The position numbers and the translations under genes were made by a program. A stretch of DNA of 64,000 nucleotides from Scylla paramamosain (Eukaryota > Arthropoda > Malacostraca > Decapoda > Portunidae): assembly GCF_035594125.1 (NCBI RefSeq), contig NC_087172.1, positions 22,002,430-22,066,429 on the forward strand, written 5' to 3'. Of the stretch, positions 24,301 to 36,281 are shown piece by piece. The notes beneath the pieces are model-generated. The model was not told where the DNA came from and ran no database searches. It saw nothing but the letters and a program-made list of their open reading frames with translations. Positions within the stretch are counted from its first letter, which is position 1. Each line of letters starts with the position of its first letter.

Positions 24301-26785
24301 TCTTGTCCTACACCCTCTTTTAGCTTTGGCTTTCCTCTCCCTTCACTGACCATCCTGGTGAACTAGCCTTCAACTTTGCTATCCTCCACGACATAGAGCA
24401 ATTGGTGCAACACTCTACTCGTATTCCTGACCGTCTTGGAGATACGCCCATCATTCATGACCTGTTCCTGACCTCTAATCCTTCTGCTTATGCTGTCACT
24501 CTTTCTTCTCCATTGGGCTCCTCCGGTCACAATCTCATATCTGTATCTTGTCCTATTGCTTCAATCCCTCCTCAGGATCCCCCTAAGCGAAGGTGCCTCT
24601 GGCGTTTTGGCTCTGCTAGTTGGGGGGACCTGAGGAGGTATTTTGCTGATTTTTCTTGGAATGACTACTGCTTCCGTGTCAGAGACCCGACTTTGTGTGC
24701 TGAGCGCATAACAGAGGTGATAGTGTCTGGCATGTAGGCGTACATTCCTCACTCTTTTTCTCGACCTAAACCTTCTAAACCTTGGTTTAACACAGCTTGT
24801 TCTCGAGCTATACATGATAGAGAGGTGGCCCACAAAAGGTACTTAAGCCTTCCATCACCAGAATCTCATGTACTTCATATTTCTGCCCGGAACCATGCCA
24901 AGTCTGTTCTCCAACTAGCCAAAAACTCCTTCATTAACAGAAAGTGTCAAAACCTTTGAAGATCTAACTACCGTCGTGACTTCTGGCATCTAGCCAAAAA
25001 TATCTCCAATAACTTTGCTTCTTCTTTCCCTCCTTTATTTCAACGAGATGGCACCACTGCTATCACATCTATTTCTAAAGCTGAAGTCTTCGTTCAGACC
25101 TTTGCTAAAAACTCTACCTTTGACGATTCTGGGCCTGCTCCTCCCTCTCTTCCACCCTCTGACTACTTCATGCTACCTATTAAAATTCTTCGCAATGATG
25201 TTTTCCATGCCTTTGCTGGCCTAAACCCTCGGAAGGCTTATGGACCTGATGGGGTCCCTCCTATTGTTCTCCGAAACAGTGCCTTCGTGCTTGCACCTTG
25301 CCTAGTCAAACTCTTTCGCTGTCTGTCAACATCTACTTTTCCTTCTTGCTGGAAGTATGTCTACATTCAGCCTGTTTCTAAAAAGAGTGACCGTTCTAAT
25401 CCCTCAAACTACAATTGATTCCTCTTGCTTTAATTTCCTGCCTATCTAAAGTTTTTGAATCCTCAACAGGAAGATTCTTAAACATCACTTCACAACCTTC
25501 TATCTGATCGCCAGTATGGGTTCCGTCAAGACCACTCTACTGGTGATCTCGCTTTCCTTACTGAGTCTTGGTCATCCTCTTTTAGAGATTTTAGTGAAAC
25601 TTTTGCTGTTGCCTTGGACATATCAAAAGCTTTTGATAGAGTCTGGCACAAAGCTTTGATTTCCAAACTACCCTCCTACGGTTTCTATCCTTCTCTCTGT
25701 AACTTCATCTCAAGTTTCCTTTCTGACCGTTCTATTGCTGCTGTGGTAGACGGTCACTGTTCTCCTAAATCTATTAACAGTGGTGTTCCTCAGAGTTCTG
25801 TCCTGTCACCCACTCTCTTCTTATTATTCATTAGTGAAATTCTAAACCAAACTTCTTGTCCTATCCACTCCTACGCTTATGATATCACCCTGCACTTTTC
25901 CACGTATTATCATAGACGTCCAACCCTTCATGAGGTTGAAAGTGCGTGAAAATTTCACGCAAGGAAGCCACAGAACTTTTGACTTCTGATCTTTCTAAAA
26001 TTTCTGATTGGGGCACAGCAAACTTGGTATTGTTCAATGCCTTAAAATCTCAATTCCTCCATCTATCAACTCGACACAACCTTCCAGACAATTATTCCCT
26101 CTTCTTCAATGACACGCAACTGTCCTCCTCTTCTATACTGAACATCCTCGGTCTGTCCTTTACTTATAATCTTAACTGGAAACTTCACATCTCATCTCTG
26201 GCTAAAACAACTTCTGTAAAGTTAGGTGTTCTGGTACGTTTCCGCCAGTTTTTCTCACCCCCCAGCTGCTAACTCTGTACAAGGGCCTTATCCGTCCATA
26301 TATGAAGTATGCTTCACATGTCTGGGGTGGTTCCACTCAATCTGCTCTTCTAGACAGGGTGGAATCAAAAGGCTTTTCGTCTCATCAACTCCTCTCCTCT
26401 AACCGTCTCTCTCACCGTCGCAATGTTGCATCTCTAGCTATCTTCTACCGCTATTTTCATGCTAACTGCTTTACTGATCTTGCTAACTGGATGTTTTGTG
26501 CACAAAACTGTTTTCTTTTTCTCACTCCTATTCTGTCCACCTCTCTAATGCAAGAGTTAACCAGTATTCTCAATCATTCATCCCTTTCTCTGGTAAACTC
26601 TGGAACTCCCTGCCTGCTTCTGTATTTCCACCTTCCTATGACTTGAATTCCTTCAAGAGGGAGGTTTCAAGACACTTATCCATCAATTTTTGACTACTGC
26701 TTTGACTCTTTTATGGGACTGGCATTTGAGTGGGCATTTTTTTTTTTGTTGCCCTTAGCCAGTGTCCCTCCTGCATAAAAAAAAA
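21357..26785 (+). mobile_element. LINE-A copy nested in BEL/Pao, itself split by LINE-B
   Basis: Starts with the LINE-A 5' end (GCAGTAGACACCTGCCGAAACG) and ends in an A-rich tail at 26766-26785. The 5' part (to about 22062) encodes the endonuclease start, with an in-frame stop after SRAHAL. LINE-B occupies 22063-24330. LINE-A then resumes at 'agctttggctttcctctcc' and runs through the endonuclease end (24402-24737), linker, RT ([15 protein letters not shown] at about 25614; [21 protein letters not shown] in place of YADD) and C-terminus. Frameshifts, stops and the changed catalytic motif make it dead. Confidence 0.88.
22063..24330 (-). mobile_element. LINE-B copy inside LINE-A, minus strand
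   Basis: On minus it has a leader/linker segment (24353-24081), PKWMTARLKHYIGRTKSIYK (24111-23815), RT pieces and a long 291-codon frame (23026-22151). That frame has [68 protein letters not shown] and a C-terminus ending RLDRFMDGDNRWK. The 3' tail is TTATGTTCTTATG-like. A short deletion (the ERRTSR part) distinguishes it from the copy at 1812. Its insertion removed about 67 bp of the host LINE-A. Confidence 0.9.
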
Positions 26786-27046
26786 AAAAAGAAAATGAGT
26801 GTAAGAAATGTTCAGATGGATGACATTGTACTTACTAATGATCAAAATGTATTGAAAGGAGAATGGAAATTAGCACAAGTTGTAAACAGCATACAGGGAA
26901 GAGATGGAAAGACAAGAGATATGTTACTTAGGAATAAAATAAATGGATCAGGAAAACGTTATGTGGGACAACTTGATATGAAAATGACAAGATCTCTGCA
27001 GTGGAAGAACAATAGAGTGAAAGAACACTTACTTTTGTGGGGGGAG
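26786..27046 (+). mobile_element. BEL/Pao C-terminal domain (DUF5641-like) and polypurine tract
   Basis: Encodes MSVRNVQMDDIVLTNDQNVL then KGEWKLAQVVNSIQGRDGKT, the region that follows integrase in BEL/Pao polyproteins. It continues the integrase at 20650-21356, interrupted by the LINE-A. A G-run (tggggggagTG, about 27037-27046) looks like the polypurine tract before the 3' LTR. Confidence 0.8.
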
Positions 27047-27334
27047 TGTATTATGATTATCATCATAATAGCTGTTTTATTTATATATGATGTTCATCCT
27101 TATTTATTATATTTTGGCAACTTTGGAAGTGGGAGGTGGAGGCGTGCGTAGCTGTGATTGGTTGAAGTGATGCACAAGTACAGGTTGTTTGGCAGTGAAG
27201 GACTTGGTATTAGGATTGCTTTTAGAAGGATTATAGACTGTTGTGAAGTGGAAATTGTAATGAAATATTAAATTGATAATTTGTATATCTAGGATGTAGA
27301 ATTAAAAAAAAAAAAGAGTATAGAGAAAACTACA
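27047..27334 (+). mobile_element. Candidate BEL/Pao LTR (TG...CA)
   Basis: Starts TGTATTATGATTATC just after the polypurine tract and ends AAAACTACA. It is 288 bp long. TGGTATCCGTTGG follows 3 bp later and could be a primer binding site, which would make this an LTR followed by leader rather than a simple 3' end. I found no second copy in the window. Confidence 0.5.
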
Positions 27335-28699
27335 GTTTGGTATCCGTTGGATCACACGGATATGTGCTGCGCATGAGGATAGACCTGTGGCGGGAGAAGG
27401 CTTCAGTCAAGCAGGAGGTGCAGTGATGGAAAGGAGAGAGAGAGAGAGTTATGAGCCCAATAATTTGTGAGAGATAGAGGGCAAGACTGGGATGAGACTG
27501 GCTACAGAGTGTTCCATGGCTGTAATCGGGCAGTCATAGTGTGAGTTAATTGATAATTTATTTTATACACCAGTGATATATTGAACATGAAATCATATGA
27601 GATTAATGATGTATGTGTACTGTACAATGATTGTTTCATGATCTGCTTAAGTGTGGCATTGGTAGGATGATTTGTGGGGAATTTGAAATCATTCATTTGA
27701 ATGAGTGTTCATTCAAAGAGGTTAAACTTAATTGATTCCTTTTGAATCTGGGCCCATGCTATAGAGGAATCTGTGATATGAATAATTCTTTGAAACTTGT
27801 ACTACTTTTCACTTTCAACTATGGATCTTACACGACTGGCTACAACAGCACCACATAACTATTATCTTGGTATATTGAGTTGTCTAGTAGGTGCACTTCT
27901 ATTCTTAGAGCACAATAAATGAGAGGTAACTGAACCATCAGACAATTCCCACCTGACTTATGCACAGGTCTATATGCTTTGTGAAACATCAAATTTTCCA
28001 ACAAAAACATCTTAAATAGTAATTTTACCTTCTTACATAAAACTTCATTAACGGGTTCATCCCATCCTCTTTGTTGATTTTCACTACCTTTCATGAGTAC
28101 GTCTCGCATTAATACTTGGCCTTAAGGGTAAAGGGAGTAATAAATCGAAGAGGATCATACAAAGTCACTATCTGGCTAAGTATTATGCGTTTTGTCAACA
28201 GGCGTGGCAGACGCACATCCAGTTCACATGCTGCAACATCTGGCTCAATCTTTCCTTGTCGGGTTTTCCTTGAAAAAATTTAGTTTTATTTTGAATGAAA
28301 TGACATTCTCTTTATGTTCCCAGTATAAACACAAAACCTTTTCGTGCTTGACATCCAAAACTTTCTTTATTCAGGCATCTCTCATCACCAGACATGACCC
28401 ATTGTTTCATAACAATTCCTCCGGCTTCCAACACCTCTTCCACCTGTCTCATCCTTTCGATTGCGGTTTGTGCATTATCAAAACTCCCTAACACATCATT
28501 CACATAAGAGTCTTCAATTACTGTTCAAATTACTTCAATTACTGTTCAAAACTGTTTGAGCAGTTTTCTTCAGCATGGCTATTGCTCCTCCCGGTTCATC
28601 TCCAAAGGTCACTGTCTTTAACATGTAATGATCAGGAACTTTCTCGATTTCCAGAGAAATCTGTGAGTGTGCATATCAAACTCTGATATTTTAACACTA

Positions 28700-28731
28700 T
28701 TGGCATAGTCGGATGTCCCCGACTATGCCAA
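28700..28731. repeat. 13-bp perfect hairpin in the BEL RT
   Basis: TTGGCATAGTCGG and its exact reverse complement CCGACTATGCCAA are separated by ATGTCC. It interrupts the RT frame just after FRQN. Confidence 0.85.
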
Positions 28732-29201
28732 CTTAGTTCTGTCTGAAATGCATGAGAACATCTAATAGATTATTAAACACATCAGGCCCTTTAGCAAGGA
28801 GATCATTAAGTGTAACACCTTGAAATGATGCTGCTGAATTGAAAACAATCCTCATTGGTGTTGACTGTGATTCTGGTTTATTTACTTCATGGTGTGGCAA
28901 GTAAAAGACGGGTCCTTCATGAATCTCCATCTCTCTCTGTCAATTTCTGTGCAACCCCTCTAGATACCATGGTATTTTGAACAATATTCAGGTCCTATCC
29001 GTATAAGCCTTTTCTCCGTTGCTTTCAATCGAACCACAACAATAGGGAAATTATTAAGTAATTTACAAGGATCTGATATCCAGGGATATTCAGAGATCCA
29101 AAACTTGTTATCCTTCTCATAGTTTAAACCATTTTCAATAAGTCTAAGCTCCCGTTCTTCCTTTATAGTTAAATTTCCTGTCAGCGAGCAACCCCCCACA
29201 C

Positions 29202-29511
29202 GGATCACCTGAAGATCCGCCACCCCAGCCGCACTCGGGGTGGCAGATCTTCAGGTGAGACAATCTGGGGTGGCGGATCTTCAGGTGATCCCATACTTTT
29301 AATGAAGTAAACTTTTTTCTGCATTTTTTATATCCACTCAGTTTTTTAATGCGTTCATGTTGTTAGGTTAGGTTAGGTTAGGCTAACCTAACCTAACCTA
29401 ACCTAACCTAACCAAGTGAGAGAGTCTGAAGTGGCGGATCTTCAGGTGAGACAATCTGGGGTGGCGGATCTTCAGGTGATCCCTGTGGGGTGGCGGATCT
29501 TCAGGTGATCC
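29202..29511. mobile_element. 310-bp foldback element with telomere-like core; 8-bp target duplication
   Basis: The ends are a 26-bp perfect inverted repeat beginning GGATCACCTGAAGATCCGCC. CCCCACAC flanks both sides (29194-29201, 29512-29519). Removing the insert and one flank restores a BEL/Pao reading (C-K-C-G-G-C-S-L-T-G), so this is the true insertion boundary. The interior repeats the end motif several times (GGTGGCGGATCTTCAGGTGA at about 29236, 29265, 29432, 29458 and 29488). In the middle lies TTAGG x4 followed by CCTAA-type x6. No ORF is present. The superfamily is unknown; an 8-bp duplication fits hAT, P or Merlin groups. Confidence 0.88.
29360..29413. repeat. Head-to-head TTAGG/CCTAA arrays
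   Basis: gttaggttaggttaggttagg is joined directly to ctaacctaacc repeats (about six units). This is the arthropod telomere pentamer in both orientations, forming a palindrome at the core of the 310-bp element. Confidence 0.93.
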
Positions 29512-31951
29512 CCCCACACTTACATCCCCCACATATTGGAGTACACTGTGTCCCTAAATTCTCAGTTAAAAAATGCTTCTCGATTATCTGGTTAGGGTTT
29601 GGTCGAGGCATAAGAAGCCACCCTTCAGGCTTCGACTAAGTAATATTGTTTATCTGAACATGATAACTAACATCTCCATTGGTTTCCCCATTCAGACTTC
29701 CTCTAATACACAATCCAAAGTCATTACCCTTCAGTTGAACATTGCCTATTGTCCTTATCACTTGTGGTAAAAGTGCACAATAATCAGATCCAATCAATAA
29801 CTCAATATGTCCACTAGGTCTCTTCAGTTGCCACTCTTGCACACCAAACATATCTGCAAATGGAAGTAGGTTTATTTCTCTTGACGCGGCAGTTATTTCA
29901 GTTATGCCACATGCATCAATTACTCTTTCCCTACCAAATCTATCTCTCAGCACTATTTTGTATATATATAACTTTCTAACTTTTCTGCTTGCGCTCCAAC
30001 TTTGGTTAGGTTTAAACTTATCGGTGTTCCTACGAGACCCAGTTTCTGTGCCATTCTATTGGTGATCAATGTTATATTACTTCCTGGATCATAAAGGGTG
30101 GTTATGGCATGATCACCACTGTTCACATAGCTTGTCATAAATATTATTCCATTCCTTGTCATATGATTCCTTGTAGCTTCCACAGTCAGCTACCATTATT
30201 AACAAATAGAAGGTGAATGCAAGAATGATGGTATTTTCCAAACTGTTCCCCAATTACAATAACTCTACAAGGATATCCTTTACTACAGTTTCTTGCGAAG
30301 TTTATCCTCTTTTGTCCATTGCCTAAAAGAACTACAATTCTTCAGTTCATGAGTATCAGATCCATGTACAGAACACCTTTTAAAATTGCCTCTGGGTGCA
30401 TAATTTGAGGCACTGTTACTTGCTACTCCCTGAAACCTTTCATTAATAGCCAGGGACATATTTGCTAAGCTTTCTAGCACCTGACTTTCAAATCTTTCCT
30501 GCTCTCTTGCTAACTGTTTCACAACTTCTGCAAGTTCTGACTCCTTGGAGTTACCCTGTTCAAGCGCATGAACGGTAGTTCTAGCAGTTACCTTCGAGTC
30601 ATCATGTAAATACTTTATTGCCTTACGCTGTTCAGTCAAGAATGTCACTAAACTTTTAAATCCATCAGACTTTATAGACTGCACTCTTATTGCCCATTTT
30701 CTTCTCAAAGTACTCGGTAATAATCTTTCCACTTTAGTAATCACAGTAGTATTTTCAGGCTCGTTCAACTGACCCATATTCTCAATGTCCAACCACATTT
30801 TCTCCACAGTGTTAATCATATTTATAAGCCTTTTATTGTCGCCATCAATCACTGGTTTAGTTACTCTAATATATCCCAAAATAGAATCTATCATTTTGGC
30901 TGGATTACCATAAGTCTCCTGCAGACGTACCCACATGCGATCATAGTTATCCGAATCTTCCACCAATTTCACCCTCCAAAGAACTCCCCAACACATAAGG
31001 GTCTTTTTCCTTGCTGAGATACGACTAACCTTTCATAGTCCTTGATAAAGGTAGGGAATACTCAAATAGAACTACAAAATTTAGGAGGCGCCAATTTCTT
31101 TACGGCCTGGGTTGGCTTCTGCTTCCCCTTTGCTACCTCAGTTACCAAAGTATCATGAACTTCATGTCTAACATTTTTCAGTTCAATCATGTACTATTCA
31201 TATTCATCACACGGTTCTGACTTCTGCAAAACAGCTATAAGAGCCTTGTTTGCCGCATCATCTACATTGAAACACGCAATAACCACATTGTATATCTGTT
31301 GCAACACTTCAACTGCCGACCTTCTTATATGTGCCTCCTTGAAGATGTTGACCTTCTTGGTAAACCTCCTCTTGGCTGCTGTCCTGTCCTTCTTGAGCTC
31401 GTCTATGATTGCGCGTTGTTGAACTGTAGTGCTATTCAGAAAAAAAATAAATAAATAAATAAAAAATCTGCGGTGTTGGGATCCCTTTACTGATTTGTTT
31501 CAACATGTTAACATCCAAACAGTCAATTTTCTCCTCAAAATTTAGAATGAAACGACCAACCCATGAAATCACACCACAATAAGAAAATATAGAATGCATC
31601 ATTCAATAACCAGACCAGGAAATCACATCACAATAAGATAAATACAGAATATATCAGTCAACAACTAAGTGTATGAATCAACCATAAAATTTAGCTGAAC
31701 TCAATACATGAAAATAGTTGCACAAAAATAGGCAAACTCACAACACTGCCGCACCGTCTTTCGACACGACCCGAATAACATCAGTCAGTCAGCACAGGTC
31801 CCACAGTGATAAACACATGGAGACAGGGCACCAGCCACTTCACCAAACTGCTGAAATGTATATTATAATCCTAATAACTACATACAAATGATGCACCGTC
31901 TCACTACAGGTATAGAACTGACGCAAAATTCTCCACCGGGACCCAGTCATA

Positions 31952-32420
31952 TGTTTCATTTATCTCACCCTCTCATTGCTGGAATAAATATTAATACCTA
32001 TCTAAGTTAACCCTACTACTGACCAAAATCTGAATATCGTTGCATAAAGAGTCAAGAGATATTCAACACAAAATACAAATCCTGGACATACATTTGACAC
32101 GTCTGCATGCTGCCTAAGCTGGGCTCCTCTGAGACCCGGAAACAACAACGTCATGTCGTCAGTCACTGCCTCTATCCGGCTAAAGCAACACAACCCTACA
32201 ACCCTATTAAAGATTAAACCTAAACATGTATAAAAATTTATACACTGAATCCCTAAATTTCCCTGCCTAAAACATTTTATGTAATTCAATAGTCCCATAT
32301 AATTACCAAGATAGACAAAGTTGTAACTTTAAACGCCACAATACAAACCATAAATAAACCACGCGCAGGTGGTTCCACTTATTCAGTAATGCTTACATAT
32401 TATATATTGCATATAACACA
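31952..32420 (-). mobile_element. Possible LTR of the minus-strand BEL/Pao
   Basis: On minus it starts TGTGTTATATGC (32420) and ends GAAACA (31952). TGGGTCCCGGTGGAG follows 6 bases later, resembling a primer binding site, with gag about 500 bp downstream. Only one copy is visible, so the ends are a guess. Confidence 0.3.
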
Positions 32421-32488
32421 GACCTTACTTAGAAATAAATTTCTAATATATTGTGATTTTTACTATAATCACGATACACTAACAACCA

Positions 32489-32491
<3 letters not shown>

Positions 32492-32528
<37 letters not shown>
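32492..32528. repeat. (CT)n microsatellite
   Basis: Pure CT tract. 32529-33900 has no recognisable gene. A C-run occurs at 33244-33256 and a ~30-bp direct repeat (agtctctctcggattctcct) at about 33341 and 33446. Confidence 0.93.
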
Positions 32529-32531
<3 letters not shown>

Positions 32532-33899
32532 CTGACGCCCATTGTCAGATACTAGCTCATCTGGGTATCTCTCCCTCGAGCTGAGTTTTAACACACCCTT
32601 GTTCTACAGCAAACACTTCGCCCGTCGCTGGGTGGATGGTGAGCCCAAGCAGTGTCAAAAGATGTACTCCAGTTAATGTAGTGCTGAGAAATTAATTATG
32701 TATATTTCTACTTTTCTTCCTAGGCTAGGGCCCATGTAGTGTGCGGGGGTGACCAGAATCTCAGTACCATGTGACTAACCCCTCCCCTTCCCCTCCTCTC
32801 CTCAGTGTCCTTTTGTCCTTGCTTTCCCCCCCCCCCTCTCAGCGTCACTGTGTTGACCACTTCTATAACAAATTTACCCCGTGAATAAACGTAATTTCTC
32901 CTGCTTGGCCAGGTTATAGAGGCGAATTTTTCACCTAATCCCAGAGAATGGGGAGCCCTTAATATGATAAAATTAATTCTATAATGGTAAGGTCTTAAAC
33001 CAGCCCAAACAAATCCCAGATAATTACGCCGCGCCAATGAGGTTGACGAATCTGATAAGTCTTCTTTGCTTCGCTGCCCTGTCACCCCTGTTGCTACGCA
33101 AGCCGGGAAGAGATACCAGACTTTGACTAATTCCCCAATTGATTTCAAAAGTCCATTGAATTAAACTTCTTAAAGTAACAACTATAAAGTAAACAGTAAC
33201 TTAATTATTCATATTTTTCATCCCTGAACTCACAACCTAGTCGCCCCCCCCCCCCCACTAAAAACAAAATTATAACTTAATAAATTTCCCCATTGGAAAC
33301 CTTTATCCTTAGTTTCCCGCCGATTTCCTCACAAGCAAAGCCAGTCTCTCTCGGATTCTCCTCAGGTGAGCATGCAGTCTGATAGTCTCCCCCTCCATTC
33401 CTGTAATATTAAGTAAGTGTTTATTTAACAATAATTTACTAAAGCAGTCTCTCTCGGATTCTCCTCAGACCCTCTTGGATTCCCCTCAGATATTCCTGTT
33501 GATAAACTATTTCTGAGTGGATAGATATTCGCATTTTTTTTCGTTTTTTTTTTTGTTGGTTTTCTCCACGGGACTAGTGAAACCACCTGGTTCGAGATCA
33601 CCGTGTGAGACTGTCCTCAGGTCTATACATACTTTTTGGGTATATATTTGTTATTTATTTATTTATTCTCTGGTCTCCCCCACAACTCAGTAGTCGCGAA
33701 AATATCTCCATCGTAGTTTTTATGTAATTGAAGAATACGCTACCATTTATTTTGTATTTCTGAATTGCTTTCTTTTTATTATTATTATTTCGGATTATTC
33801 CATTATTTATTAAAAATCATAAAAGTGTCAGTATTTGTATTTCTCTTAATCCAGTGATAGGATTTGTAATTATCGTCTGCCACAAGGGAACATCACACC

Positions 33900-35015
33900 C
33901 CTTAGAGGGCACTAAATTAATGCTTCGGTAGCGCATGAATTAACGATGTAAAAATTCGTCGTCACCTGACGACAGTCAACACTCACCGTAGCAGTTAAGG
34001 TGCCGATGACAACGAGTGGCGTTCTCCCTACCCCGTAGAGATTGGTTGCAGTCGCCTTCCCTCTGGCTCTCTTGAAATGTTCTTTAGCAAAAGACAAGGG
34101 GAACAGCGGAATGGACGCAGTTGCAGGCGTAGCGTCCTCTCCTGTCCTACATTAATCACAACTTGACACGTTAGCCGTCCTAGGTGTTTCTTGTTGGTGC
34201 AACTCAGGATAGCTTCCTCCTCTTCACACTTCTGGACCTTCTGAAATCTCGAGGAACGACACGATGCTGCCCAATGGCCCAGCTTTCCACAACGCCAGCT
34301 CTGTGATTGACGAGCAGGGCACTGGCTGTTTCGGGCCAAGTGCTCTCCCTTCTTAAAGTTATCACACTTCTCATTACCTTTCCCTTGTAAGGCTGCAGTT
34401 TTCTGCACCTCCCATGAGGTTCCCTCACGCGTGAAGTTGAAAGTGTTGCAAGCTGGTTCTTCCATCTCTTGTGATTCCCTCATGGAGCGTTCTTACGCTT
34501 CCGCTTGCGTCACAACCACATCCAACGTATGCTTGTTATTCTGGAGGAACCTTTCACGTGGCCACGGATGAACAGTCTTCTCAACCACTTGGTCGAGAAA
34601 ACAAACAAGTGCCCCAAATTGGCAATTATGCACCAATCGCCGCAGCTCAGCCACATATATTAAGCCGTTGACTCACCTCCGCGCTGCCTTCTGGATCAGA
34701 AGTTAAACCTTTCAACAAGGACGTTTACTTAAGGCGGATAGAAACACTTTAGCTGCCACATCGCGTTCGCGTAGTCATCCTCACCCGTAGCCTTAATAGC
34801 CTGTGGCTCCTTATAAAACACCCTCTGCGCCTCATCACCCATGCACGCTGTGAAGCAACAACGCCTTCTTCCGTATTTCCGTGAAGTCGTTGCCGCCGAC
34901 AGCTGCGAGGAATGTCTCAAACCGGCACTCCCAGTCCGCCCAGGCGCAGGAGGCCTTCCCAAGACACGGCAGAAATGGCGGAGGCGGATATATTCCGGTG
35001 GCCTTCATTGTAGGT
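33900..35015 (-). mobile_element. Gypsy-type gag-protease relic, minus strand
   Basis: On minus, from about 35009: a gag start MKATGIYPPPP, WADWECRFETFLAAVGGNDF and TEIRKKALLLHSVHG, a frameshift, then DEAQRVFYKEPQAIKATGED. A zinc-knuckle region follows (SWRCGKLGHWAASCRSS, 34483-34028; the first knuckle has lost a Cys). Next come CTNKKHLGR and the end of a retropepsin-like fold (TPLVVIGTLTATVSVDCRQV, 34097-33912). Several frameshifts separate the blocks. No RT follows at lower coordinates. The sequence just upstream (35040-35110) may be LTR end and leader. Confidence 0.75.
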
Positions 35016-35214
35016 GAGAATCCTACTCACTGCTCCAAAATATAGTGTCTAGTCGCAAGGCCGGGAGGGTAAGGAGAGGCGCACTACCTCTACAACCGTC
35101 AGGAAGCCTAATCCCGTTTATTCGTCTAGTAACCAGTACATGAATTCTGGTTCGAACTGAGCCGAACATAATAAACCATACCACTGAAACAACCCAAAGC
35201 TACACCTGTAGTGC

Positions 35215-36281
35215 CCCGGCGCTGGCTGCTGGTGTACCATCTTCTGTCCTGCTTCGGCGCCGCCCGCTGCTGCGCCACCTCGTGTCCTGCACCTCCGCCG
35301 CCCGCTGGTGCACCACCACCTGTCCTGCCCCACAGCCGCCCGCTGATGCACCACCTGTCCTACCCCGCCGCCGCCCGCTGATGTACCACCTCCTTCCTGC
35401 CCCGCCGCTGCCCGCTTGTGAACCACCTCCAGTCCTGCCCCGCCGCCGCCCGCTGGTGCACTAACTCCTGTCCTTCCCCGCCGCCGGCCGTTGGTGCACC
35501 ACCTCCTGTAGTGCCTCGCTGCTGGCAGCTGGTGCACCACCTACTGTCCTGGCCCACCACAGCCCGCTGGTGCACCTCCTATCATGCCCCACCGCCGGAC
35601 GTTGGTGCACCACCTCCTGTTTTGCCCCGCCGCCGCATGCTGGTGTATCACCTCCTATCGTGACCCACCGCCGCCTGATGGAGGGCCAACTCCTGTCCTG
35701 TCCGCCGCCGCCCGCTGGTGCACCTCCTGCCCTGCTCCGTCGCCACCCACATGTGCACCACATCGTGTCCTGCTCCGCCGCCGCCTGCTGCTGCACCACA
35801 TCTTGTCCTGTCACATCACCTCGCGCTTGTGCACTATCTCCTGGCCTGACCCAATGCCGCCCGCTCCTGCACCACCTCCTGTCCTGGTCTGTCGTCAGCC
35901 GCCAGTGCACTACCTGTCATACCCGCCTCCGCCCGCTGGCGCGCCAGCTCTTGTCCCGCCAAGTCTGCCGCCTGCAAGTGCACCACCTGTCCTACCCCGC
36001 CGCCGCCCACTGGTTCATCACCTGTTCTACCCAGCCGCCCCCCACAGGTGCACCACCTCAAGTCCTGTTCCGACGGAACCTCTGGTGCACCACCGTCTTT
36101 CTTGCCCCGCCGGCGCCAAATGGTACACCAACTCGTTTAGTGCCACGGCGCTGGACGCTGGTGCACCACCTCCAGTCCTGCCTCGCCGCCGCCCGCTGGT
36201 TCACCACCTCCTGTCCTGTCCCTCTGCCGCCTGCTTGTGCACCAACTCCTATCCCTGCTCCACCGCCAACCGCTGGTGCAC

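Larger units (their letters stand above)
27840..31440 (-). mobile_element. BEL/Pao element, gag-protease-RT part, minus strand
   Basis: Gag: a Lys-rich N-terminal part (about 31430-31190), then YDRMWVRLQETYGNPAKMID (DUF1759-like, 30996-30283) and a CSVHGSDTHELKNC knuckle. Protease-like (DUF1758): TTLYDPGSNITLITNRMAQK (30183 down), then PSGHIELLIGSDYCALLPQV. RT entry: CGGCSLTGN, EERELRLIENGLNYE (29223-28960), YLPHHEVNKPES, RIVFNSAASFQGVTLNDLLA (28930-28733) and a catalytic-site equivalent YVND instead of YVDD. Breaks include frameshifts, a small hairpin insertion at 28700-28731 and a 310-bp foldback insertion at 29202. The element stops near 27840 without RNase H or integrase. It is an inactive relic and probably a different copy from the plus-strand half. 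Confidence 0.83.

Noticed and set aside
29202..29511. CRISPR-like array (repeated GGTGGCGGATCTTCAGGTGA)
   Set aside because: Eukaryotic context, irregular spacing, terminal inverted repeats and a target duplication show a transposable element.
32720..33148. 142-codon minus ORF
   Set aside because: No domain, no splice context, and compositional features of surrounding non-coding DNA; probably chance.
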